Below are positions 6,348 to 12,294 of a stretch of DNA of 12,294 nt, piece by piece. Every line of letters starts with the position of its first letter. The first letter of the stretch is position 1. Source of the stretch: CAYTGR01 sp964437445. GTDB taxonomy: Bacteria > Chloroflexota > Anaerolineae > B4-G1 > SLSP01. A program made the translations under genes and the position numbers. The notes below the pieces were generated by a model, which saw nothing but the letters and a program-made list of their open reading frames with translations, was not told the DNA's origin and ran no database searches. The stretch covers positions 1 to 12,294 of the forward strand of contig CAYTGR010000086.1 of the NCBI GenBank assembly GCA_964437445.1, written 5' to 3'.

Positions 6348-8306
6348 TTACACGTCCAGGTTTTTCACGTCTTTCGCGTGGCTCTGGATGAACTTGCGGC
6401 GCGGCGCGACCTCATCGCCCATCAACATGCTGAAGGTGCGGTCGGCCTCGGCCGCGTCCTCAATCGTCACCTGCAACAGCAGCCGGCGGGCCGGATCCAT
6501 CGTTGTTTCCCAGAGCTGCTCCGGGTTCATTTCGCCCAACCCTTTGTAGCGCTGAATGCTCATCGTCCGGGTAGCGGCCTTTTTCCCCAACTGCCTGGTC
6601 AGCTGCTCGCGCTCGGCCTCGGAGTAAGCGTAGACGATCTCTTTCCCGGCCTGGATGCGGTAGAGCGGCGGTTGGGCGATGTAGAGATGCCCCTGTTCAA
6701 TGAGCGGCTGCATGTAGCGGAAGAAGAAGGTGAGGAGCAGCGTGCGGATGTGCGCGCCATCTACATCCGCGTCGGTCATGATGATGGTGCGCTCGTACCG
6801 CAGCCCCGACAGGTCAAACTGGTCCCCGACGCCGCAGCCCAGCGCCGAGATGAGCGCCTGCACCTCTTTGTTGCTCAGAATTTTGTCTAAGCTGGCCCGC
6901 TCGGTATTGAGAATCTTGCCGCGCAGGGGGAGGATGGCCTGGAAGTGCCGGTCGCGCCCCTGTTTGGCGCTGCCACCGGCCGAGTCACCCTCTACGATAA
7001 AGAGCTCCGCCCCGCCCGGATCGCGCCGGGAGCAGTCGGCGAGCTTGCCCGGCAGCGTCATGGAGTCCAGCGCGCTCTTGCGGATCACCAGGTCGCGCGC
7101 TTTGCGCGCCGCCGCGCGGGCCCGCGAAGTGGTCAGACATTTATCCACCACCCGGCGGGCCGAGCGGGAATCCTTCTCAAAGAATTCGCTGAGCGCCTCG
7201 GCGACGGCCGTCTCCACCGCCGATTTGACCTCCGGGTTCATCAACTTGACCTTGGTCTGGCTCTCAAATTGCGGGTCGGGCACTTTGACGCTGATGACGG
7301 CGGTCAGTCCTTCGCGCACATCGTCGCCGGTCAGATTGGTATCGGCCTCTTTGAGCAGCCCCAGCTTGCGGCCTACGTCGTTGAGCGTGCGGGTGAGCGC
7401 GGAGCGGAAGCCGGTCAGGTGCGTGCCGCCGTCAATGGTGTTGATGGTGTTGGCGAAGGTGAGCACTGTATCGGTGAAGCCGTCGGTATATTGCAGGGCG
7501 ACCTCTACGGTCACGCCCTCAAACTCGCGCTCCACGTAGAGCGGTTCGTGAAGCGGATCACGGGTGCGGTCCAGGAATCTGACGAACGAGAGGACGCCGC
7601 CCTCAAAATAAAAAGTCATCTTGCGGGGGAAAGGCTCCACCCGGCGATCAATGAGCTCCAGCGTGACGCCGCGCGTGACAAAGGCCATCTCCCGGAAACG
7701 TTGGGACAAGACGTCAAACTGGTAATCCACATCCTTGAAGATGGTGGGGTCAAACCGGAAAGTGACGGTAGTGCCGGTTTCACCATTCTTGGTCTTGCCG
7801 GTCGGCTGGACGGCGGCCAGGGGGACCCCCCGCTCGTAGCGCTGGAAGAAGAGGCCGCCGTCGCGTTTGACCTCCACCTCCATCCATTCCGAAAGCGCAT
7901 TGACTGCCGAGACGCCGACACCGTGGAGGCCGCCGGAGACTTTGTAGCCGCCGCCGCCGAACTTACCGCCGGCGTGGAGTGTCGTCATCACCACTTCCAG
8001 CGCCGAGATGCCCTTCTGGGGGTGTGTCTCCACCGGGATGCCGCGCCCGTTATCCTGAACGGAGACGCTGCGGTCCGGGTAAATCGTCACGCGGATATGA
8101 TCGCAGACGCCCGCCAGCGCTTCGTCAATCGCGTTGTCCACCACCTCGTAAACCAGGTGGTGTAGCGCGCGCTGGTCGGTGCCGCCGACATACATGCCGG
8201 GCCGCCGGCGCACCGCTTCCAGCCCTTCCAACACCTGGATGGTGGAGGCATCGTATTTAAGGGCGCCGTTCGGTTTCGTGGCGCCGTTCTGTGGTCTCTC
8301 TACCAT
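6348..8306 (-). CDS. gyrB: DNA gyrase subunit B
   Basis: ATPase subunit of the type II topoisomerase that introduces negative supercoils; works as GyrA2B2. At 652 residues it has the short bacterial form without the extra C-terminal insert of enterobacterial GyrB. GHKL ATPase motifs: EVVDNAIDEA (54-63, catalytic E54, Mg-binding N58), DNGRGIPV (85-92), HAGGKF (111-116) and GGLHGVG (125-131). TOPRIM motifs: EGDSAGGSAK (from E439) and DADVDGAH (D512, D514, D516). QRYKGLGEMNPEQLW lies near the C-terminus, and the chain ends AKDVKNLDV, as is typical for GyrB rather than ParE. ATG 8306 is preceded by GAGG with a short 4-nt spacing. gyrA is not adjacent. A promoter about 210 bp upstream and an operator-like repeat suggest control of its own. 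It converges with the EF-G paralogue on a shared terminator. Confidence 0.97.
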   Translation of the reverse strand: MVERPQNGATKPNGALKYDASTIQVLEGLEAVRRRPGMYVGGTDQRALHHLVYEVVDNAIDEALAGVCDHIRVTIYPDRSVSVQDNGRGIPVETHPQKGISALEVVMTTLHAGGKFGGGGYKVSGGLHGVGVSAVNALSEWMEVEVKRDGGLFFQRYERGVPLAAVQPTGKTKNGETGTTVTFRFDPTIFKDVDYQFDVLSQRFREMAFVTRGVTLELIDRRVEPFPRKMTFYFEGGVLSFVRFLDRTRDPLHEPLYVEREFEGVTVEVALQYTDGFTDTVLTFANTINTIDGGTHLTGFRSALTRTLNDVGRKLGLLKEADTNLTGDDVREGLTAVISVKVPDPQFESQTKVKLMNPEVKSAVETAVAEALSEFFEKDSRSARRVVDKCLTTSRARAAARKARDLVIRKSALDSMTLPGKLADCSRRDPGGAELFIVEGDSAGGSAKQGRDRHFQAILPLRGKILNTERASLDKILSNKEVQALISALGCGVGDQFDLSGLRYERTIIMTDADVDGAHIRTLLLTFFFRYMQPLIEQGHLYIAQPPLYRIQAGKEIVYAYSEAEREQLTRQLGKKAATRTMSIQRYKGLGEMNPEQLWETTMDPARRLLLQVTIEDAAEADRTFSMLMGDEVAPRRKFIQSHAKDVKNLDV

Positions 8307-8354
8307 ACAACCTCACAATATTGCGGCTTGACTTTCATGTCATACCGGGACACA

Positions 8355-8398
8355 GTTGGCGGGCGCAGGGCGCCCGCCTCAGAGGAAACTTCGCCAAC
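8355..8398 (-). promoter_or_regulatory. Hairpins in the gyrB 5' leader
   Basis: The predicted gyrB leader (about 8508 to 8307 on the minus strand) contains a very strong 9-bp hairpin, GGCGGGCGC with GCGCCCGCC around a CCT loop (8358-8378). A competing 7-bp pairing, GTTGGCG with CGCCAAC, spans 8355-8361 and 8392-8398 and shares bases with the hairpin, so both cannot form fully. There is no T-run, so this is not a terminator. It could be an mRNA-stabilising or attenuating element, or another dispersed repeat. Confidence 0.45.
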
Positions 8399-8494
8399 CG
8401 GCTGCATCAGAGGCAGCGGGTCGTCACATCCCCATCCCCTCTATTTTCCCACAAAGTTGCGAAGAGACAAGGCCGGCGGCCGCCACTGTTTAAA

Positions 8495-8533
8495 AGAACA
8501 TTTTTCCTGTTTTGATTATAGCACAAATGTTCT
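8495..8533. promoter_or_regulatory. Operator-like inverted repeat over the gyrB promoter
   Basis: AGAACATTT (8495-8503) and AAATGTTCT (8525-8533) form a perfect 9-bp inverted repeat with a 21-bp gap, so the half-site centres are 30 bp apart, about three helical turns. The repeat brackets the gyrB -10 box. The promoter-proximal half is part of an imperfect 14-bp palindrome, AGCACAAATGTTCT (8520-8533). A repressor site is inference; no regulator gene is nearby. Confidence 0.45.
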
Positions 8534-8542
8534 AAAATGCAA
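8515..8542 (-). promoter_or_regulatory. gyrB: gyrB promoter
   Basis: On the minus strand, TTGCAT (8542-8537) and a perfect TATAAT (8520-8515) are separated by 16 bp. Transcription would begin near 8508, giving a leader of about 200 nt. The AT-rich stretch contrasts with the GC-rich surroundings. A small hairpin, GCTGT with ACAGC (8543-8556), abuts the -35 and may weakly end the upstream ABC operon transcript. Confidence 0.7.
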
Positions 8543-8574
8543 GCTGTGGAAACAGCGCGTTGAAATCCGAATTC

Positions 8575-9819
8575 TCAAGTCCGAGATGAGCCCGGGCGGG
8601 CGGGAGCGCGCCACTCCTGGCGGAGCCGCTGCCAGTTGAGCGCCTCCATGGAGAGCAGCGTGTCGGCCTGGAAGAAGCGCGCGGCCGCCAGCATCACGCC
8701 GTAGGCCGCCGCCGCAAGCACCAGCAACCCCACCAGCGACTGCCAGAGCGGCACATCGCCGGCGACGAGCCGGGTCGGCATGGAGACCGGCGCGGTCAGC
8801 GGGAACAGGCTCAGGAAGGTGGCGAGGCCGCCGTCAGGCGCTTGCATAAAAGCGCCGTTGAGCCAGAGCGGGATCATCAGGGGCAGCAGGACGATGAAGA
8901 CAAACTGACCGCCCTCGCGGGCCGTCGGCGCTAAGGCCCCAATCGCCCCCAGCAGGGAGGCGTATAAGAGGTAGCCCAGCAGGAAATAACCTAACGTCCA
9001 GAGCAGGAAGCCCGGCGGCAGGTTGAATACGGACGTCATCTGGAGCGCCGCCTTGGCCCGGTCCAGGGCGAGGAGCCCGCCACCGGTCCAGATGATTACC
9101 TGCAACAGCCCGATGCACCCCAGGCCCACAATCTTGCCCAGCATCAATTCGCGCGGCCGCAGGCTGAGTAACAGGACCTCTGCCGTGCGGCTCTCTTTCT
9201 CGCGGGTGACGCTTTGCAGCATGAAACCGCTGGTCATCGTCAGGACAAAGAGGAAAATCATGAGCGTGGCGAGTGGCACGAAGAAGACCAGCAGGTTATT
9301 TTCCTGGTCCTCGTCCTGCGGCGCTAATGTCTGCTGGTGGATGACCGGGGTGGGGTTGATCCAGGCTGCTGCCCGGTCAGGGTCGTCCAGAAGATTGTAG
9401 GCCACCGCCTGGCGCATTAGCGTCTCGCCAGGGGCGCGGCCAAGCAGGGTGAACCGCTCGGCGGTGAAGATCAGCGCACCGGAGGCCATGAAATCGGCCG
9501 GGATGAGGTAATACTGGCCGATCTCGCCGCGCTGTAGCGCGGCCCGCGCAGCCGCTTCGTCGGGGTAAGCGCGTAGCCAATCCCACGACTGGTCGGGTGG
9601 CAGGCGGCGCAGCAGGCCGGCTTCGTCCACGTAACCGGTGGTTTCTGAGGGGATGGGCGAGCTTTGCTGTTCCTCCGCCACTGCGCGGTTCACCATCACC
9701 TGCGTACCGATGTTGAGAGCCAGTACCACCAGCGGCAACAGGAAAGTGGTGAGCCAGAACGACGGTTTGCTCAGGATACTATAAATTTCATTTTTGATCA
9801 CGACGAAAATGGTGCGCAT
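8575..9819 (-). CDS. ABC-2 type exporter permease, second of pair (NatB/YhaP-like)
   Basis: Membrane subunit of an ABC exporter, 414 residues, ABC2_membrane_3/NatB type. One transmembrane helix lies near the N-terminus (about 20-44). A large domain outside the membrane follows (about 45-175), containing GYVDEAGLL and ARAALQRGEIGQYYLIPADF. A cluster of about five hydrophobic helices runs from about 178 to 390. The cytoplasmic loop SVTREKESRTAEVLLLSLRP carries the EKE-x-RT motif typical of these permeases, the presumed contact to the ATPase. The tail after the last helix is soluble and basic. GAGGG sits 5 nt before the ATG. It is the last gene of the operon, 91 bp after the paralogous permease. 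The substrate is unknown: NatAB relatives are linked to sodium export, but the sequence does not decide this. Confidence 0.88.
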   Translation of the reverse strand: MRTIFVVIKNEIYSILSKPSFWLTTFLLPLVVLALNIGTQVMVNRAVAEEQQSSPIPSETTGYVDEAGLLRRLPPDQSWDWLRAYPDEAAARAALQRGEIGQYYLIPADFMASGALIFTAERFTLLGRAPGETLMRQAVAYNLLDDPDRAAAWINPTPVIHQQTLAPQDEDQENNLLVFFVPLATLMIFLFVLTMTSGFMLQSVTREKESRTAEVLLLSLRPRELMLGKIVGLGCIGLLQVIIWTGGGLLALDRAKAALQMTSVFNLPPGFLLWTLGYFLLGYLLYASLLGAIGALAPTAREGGQFVFIVLLPLMIPLWLNGAFMQAPDGGLATFLSLFPLTAPVSMPTRLVAGDVPLWQSLVGLLVLAAAAYGVMLAAARFFQADTLLSMEALNWQRLRQEWRAPARPGSSRT

Positions 9820-9910
9820 AAAGTCCCTCTGAAAGTGGCACTTAGTTATCGGGTCGCTCTGGTGAGAACCAACGAATCCATGAACCAGCCAACTTTCCCT
9901 CCCCAGCTCC

Positions 9911-11140
9911 TCATCTGCCTGTTTCCTCTGTTCCGGGCTTCTCCTTCAACGCTGTGCCTATCTCCCGCAGGCTAAGGCGTTGACCGTAGCGCAGCATCCC
10001 GAAGCGGAAAATCCGTGCGGCGGCCCACAAGCTGAGGACGGCGGCTCCCGTGGTGAGCGTCCAGCTGAGGAGCAGCTGCCAGAGCGGGATAGTCGTGACA
10101 CTCCAGCGCAGCAGGATCATGAGCAACGAAGTGGTCGGGAAGATTGTCAGGGCGACGAGCAGCGGGCTATCCGGGTTGATGAAGAGGAGCGCAAGGCCGA
10201 AAAAGGGAACGATGAAGAACAGATTGAGCAAGCCGGCGATTTGTTGCCCCTGGCGAAGTTCGGTCACTACGCCGCCAATCGCGATCATCAGGCTGCTGAT
10301 CAGCGCGTAGGCGGGCAGGAAGTAGAGTCCTGCCACCAGCAACAGATCCCAGGGGACGCGGATTACCTGGAGTTGCGGGACGAAGCGGGCGCCAATGATT
10401 ACGCCCACCACGGCAAAGGCCCCCCAGACGGCCAGCTGGGTCAGCGCCACGCCGATCAGCCCTAAGGCTTTGCCGCCGATCAGCTGCTCCGGGGTCATCG
10501 TCGTGATCATAATCTCAATCGTGCGATTCTCCTTTTCATCGGCCACGACCTCCAGCATATAGCCGGAGGAACTCATCACGATGAAAAAGAAGAAAAAGGC
10601 GACGACGAAGGGCAGGACCACGTTGGCTATGTTGGCCAGGCTGATCTCGTGGTCTCCGCTGACGGGCCTGATGATCAGCTCGGGGCCTTTCAGGGCCCAG
10701 GGGCGTTCCGCCAGCGGATGGCCGGCAAGCAGGTTGGCGCGCAGGGTGCGGTCAAAGCCGGTCTGGACTACATCGTCGGGGACACGATCCCAATAGTAGA
10801 GCGTGACTTCTCGCCGTTGCCGGTAATCTGGCGGCAGTACGTAGAAGGCCTGGATCTCTCCGGCAGTCAGCGCCACGCGGGCCGCCGGCTCATCGTCAAA
10901 GGCGCGCAGGGAGATGTCTCCGCCCGCGCGGGCGGAATCCAGGCTGATCCCGGGCGCCAGTACCCCGGCCTGATCTACGTAGCCGATGGGGCGGCGGTCG
11001 GATTGCGCCAGCGACACCATGATGATGGCAGCCATGAGGACACCCATGAACAGGGGCAGGCCAAGTGTCCCGACCAGGAAGGAGCGCTGCTGGACGCGGT
11101 GACGGTATTCCTGCCGTGCCATCAGCCAGAACTCACGCAT
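9911..11140 (-). CDS. ABC-2 type exporter permease, first of pair (NatB/YhaP-like)
   Basis: Membrane subunit of 409 residues, a clear paralogue of the permease encoded just downstream. The layout is the same: one N-terminal helix (about 20-45), then an extracytoplasmic domain with IGYVDQAGVL and ARVALTAGEIQAFYVLPPDY, then about five helices from about 180. The loop is EVVADEKENRTIEIMITT, the counterpart of the EKE-x-RT loop in the partner. I chose ATG 11140 because GGAGG lies 6 nt upstream and it overlaps the end of the ATPase gene by 8 bp (11133-11140), a typical coupled arrangement; the open frame back to 11209 would add 23 residues that are only a shadow of the ATPase gene. It probably forms a heterodimeric channel with the second permease. 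A 91-bp gap without an obvious promoter separates the two. Confidence 0.88.
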   Translation of the reverse strand: MREFWLMARQEYRHRVQQRSFLVGTLGLPLFMGVLMAAIIMVSLAQSDRRPIGYVDQAGVLAPGISLDSARAGGDISLRAFDDEPAARVALTAGEIQAFYVLPPDYRQRREVTLYYWDRVPDDVVQTGFDRTLRANLLAGHPLAERPWALKGPELIIRPVSGDHEISLANIANVVLPFVVAFFFFFIVMSSSGYMLEVVADEKENRTIEIMITTMTPEQLIGGKALGLIGVALTQLAVWGAFAVVGVIIGARFVPQLQVIRVPWDLLLVAGLYFLPAYALISSLMIAIGGVVTELRQGQQIAGLLNLFFIVPFFGLALLFINPDSPLLVALTIFPTTSLLMILLRWSVTTIPLWQLLLSWTLTTGAAVLSLWAAARIFRFGMLRYGQRLSLREIGTALKEKPGTEETGR

Positions 11141-12047
11141 GGGCGGCCTCCGATTGGCCCTGCACCACCGAGACAAAGATGTCGTCCAGCGACACGGCGG
11201 CGATTTCAAAGCGTTCTACTTGCACGCCGGGGCGGGCCGCTAAGGCCTGGAAAATCTCCTGCACCCCCACGCCCGGTTGTAGCGCCAGGTGCCACGTTCC
11301 GTTGTCCTGGCGGGCCTCCAATACGCCCGGCAGCCCGCTGAAGTCACCCTGGCCTGCTACCGTCACGGCGTTGCCGGCGAAATCGCGCTTGATCTGCTCC
11401 ACCGCGCCGTAAAGCACTGTGCGTCCCTGGTTGATCAGGACGATCCGGTTGCAAAGCGCCTCCACCTGGTACATCTGGTGCGTGGACATGATGATCGTTT
11501 TGCCGGCCTGGCATTGTTCTTCCATGATCTCTTTGACCAGCCGGGTATTGACCGGGTCCAGCCCGGAGAACGGTTCGTCCACGATAATGAGCTCCGGTTC
11601 ATGCAGCAAAGTGGCGATGATCTGTGCTTTTTGCTGCATCCCCTTGCTGAGCTCCTGCACCTTTTGGCGGCGATGGTCGTAGAGGTCCAGCCGCTTGAGC
11701 CACTCCACCAGACGTCCACGGGCCGTGGCCTCGTCCAGCCCTTTCAACGTCGCCAGGAAGACGAGGGTGGTCTCCAACGGCAAATCCTTGTACAACCCGC
11801 GTTCCTCCGGCAGGTAGCCGATGCGTTTCTTTTTGGCCTCGTCCAACCGGCCACCAAAGAGAGTGGTCTCCCCGGCGTCCGGGCGGAAGATGTCCAGCAA
11901 CATCCGGATGGTGGTGGTTTTGCCAGCGCCGTTTGGCCCCAGAAGGCCGAAAATTTCGCCGGGATAAACTTCAAATGAGACATCCTGGACGGCCTTGACC
12001 GGGCCGAAGGATTTGCTGACGTGTGAAACGGTAACGGTAGGGTTCAT
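11133..12047 (-). CDS. ABC exporter ATP-binding protein (NatA/YhaQ-like)
   Basis: Cytoplasmic ATPase of 304 residues that drives the exporter formed with the two permeases downstream. Walker A is GPNGAGKTT (37-45). The Q-loop region reads YLPEERGLY (78-86) with Glu in place of the usual Gln, a form common in NatA-like ATPases. The signature is LSKGMQQK (133-140), Walker B LIIVDEP (153-159), the D-loop SGLD (161-164) and the H-loop His190. A C-terminal domain of about 80 residues follows and ends with AAVSLDDIFVSVV, as is usual in this branch. I chose ATG 12047 because AGGAG sits 6 nt upstream and a strong promoter ends just before it; the longer frame from 12134 would run through that promoter. 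First gene of a three-gene operon; its stop overlaps the next start. Confidence 0.94.
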   Translation of the reverse strand: MNPTVTVSHVSKSFGPVKAVQDVSFEVYPGEIFGLLGPNGAGKTTTIRMLLDIFRPDAGETTLFGGRLDEAKKKRIGYLPEERGLYKDLPLETTLVFLATLKGLDEATARGRLVEWLKRLDLYDHRRQKVQELSKGMQQKAQIIATLLHEPELIIVDEPFSGLDPVNTRLVKEIMEEQCQAGKTIIMSTHQMYQVEALCNRIVLINQGRTVLYGAVEQIKRDFAGNAVTVAGQGDFSGLPGVLEARQDNGTWHLALQPGVGVQEIFQALAARPGVQVERFEIAAVSLDDIFVSVVQGQSEAAHA

Positions 12048-12065
12048 GATTATCTCCTGCACCGA

Positions 12066-12094
12066 ATTATCTTCCAGGTTTAAACCGCAGTCAA
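12066..12094 (-). promoter_or_regulatory. Promoter of the ABC exporter operon
   Basis: On the minus strand, TTGACT (12094-12089) and GATAAT (12071-12066) are separated by exactly 17 bp, each matching consensus at 5 of 6 positions. Transcription would start near 12059, at or just before the AGGAG (12058-12054), so the leader is only about a dozen nucleotides. This supports the ATG at 12047. Confidence 0.78.
12077..12086. promoter_or_regulatory. Palindrome in the ABC promoter spacer, possible operator
   Basis: GGTTTAAACC is a perfect 10-bp palindrome lying almost at the centre of the 17-bp spacer between -35 and -10. Such placement is typical for a repressor or spacer-binding activator site. 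No regulator gene is adjacent, so the protein is unknown. Confidence 0.4.
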
Positions 12095-12189
12095 CATGCT
12101 CCGGAGCGCGCCGTGAGAAAATTTTGCGCGCCATAGGTCGCGCTCGCTATGCTGCCACGGCCCATGGATTTACTTTCCGACCAGCAGCC

Positions 12190-12239
12190 GTAGGGCAAAC
12201 TTTAGTTTGCATCTTAGGGCAAACTGAAGTTTGCCTTAC
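12190..12239. repeat. Palindromic intergenic repeat, GCAAACT family
   Basis: A 50-bp element beginning GTAG and ending TTAC. It contains two short palindromes, GCAAACTTTAGTTTGC (12195-12210) and GGCAAACTGAAGTTTGCC (12218-12235). The units can be read as a tandem (TAGGGCAAACT at 12191 and 12215, 24 bp apart) and, being palindromic, as inverted arms. The layout matches the GGCGCT family (GTAG end, stem ending CT, two bases, AG, stem back) but the stem sequence is different. It lies upstream of the ABC operon promoter. Confidence 0.8.
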
Positions 12240-12264
12240 CTCCTTTGAAAATAGCGCTTTGCTT

Positions 12265-12294
12265 GTAGTCAGGCGCTTTAGCGCCGTCCAACGC
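12265..12294. repeat. Palindromic intergenic repeat, GGCGCT family, copy 3 (cut by window edge)
   Basis: Starts GTAGT and contains GGCGCTTTAGCGCC (12272-12285). Positions 12261-12287 are nearly identical to the reverse complement of 3978-4004 and to 1486-1512, including the preceding GCT(C/T). The second arm would lie beyond the right edge; the ACGC at the window end may be its beginning. Confidence 0.75.

Noticed and set aside
6945..8165. 406-codon open frame antisense to gyrB
   Set aside because: Shadow of gyrB with low-complexity composition and no recognisable motifs.
1..12294. CRISPR array, tRNA or rRNA genes, transposase, prophage, or defence/toxin cassette
   Set aside because: I looked for regular spaced repeats, cloverleaf-like elements and recognisable mobile or defence protein motifs on both strands and found none.

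Overview
The window reads as a housekeeping stretch of a GC-rich (roughly 60% by eye) bacterial chromosome. The gene complement, the abundant short palindromic repeats between genes and the protein flavour fit a Chloroflexota (Anaerolineae-like) organism. That placement is inference; no rRNA or other decisive marker is present.

Layout, left to right. (1) Positions 1-2116, minus strand: a PduO-type cob(I)alamin adenosyltransferase, a 69-residue two-helix membrane protein of unknown function, and xseA (exonuclease VII large subunit), which runs off the left edge close to its C-terminus. (2) A 110-bp divergent promoter region, then an M32 carboxypeptidase on the plus strand (2227-3747). (3) A 423-bp intergenic region with an attenuator-like RNA ending in a strong intrinsic terminator, a palindromic repeat, an extended -10 promoter and a structured leader. 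(4) An EF-G paralogue (4171-6291) with its own promoter, leader and terminator. (5) Convergent gyrB (6348-8306, minus), with a roughly 200-nt leader and a promoter that carries operator-like inverted repeats. (6) A three-gene ABC exporter operon on the minus strand (12047 down to 8575): an ATPase and two paralogous ABC-2 permeases, read from a strong sigma-70-like promoter whose spacer holds a perfect 10-bp palindrome. (7) Two kinds of short palindromic repeat at the right edge.

How the genes relate. The ATPase and two permeases should form one heteromeric NatAB/YhaQP-like exporter. The ATPase and first permease genes overlap by 8 bp. xseA and the small membrane gene look co-transcribed. The other genes are functionally unrelated single units.

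I found no mobile element, CRISPR array, toxin or defence cassette, or tRNA, and no convincing new protein system. What stands out is non-coding: two dispersed palindromic repeat families with the same two-unit architecture but different stem sequences; a riboswitch-like terminator/antiterminator arrangement before the EF-G paralogue; and operator-like symmetry in the gyrB and ABC promoters.
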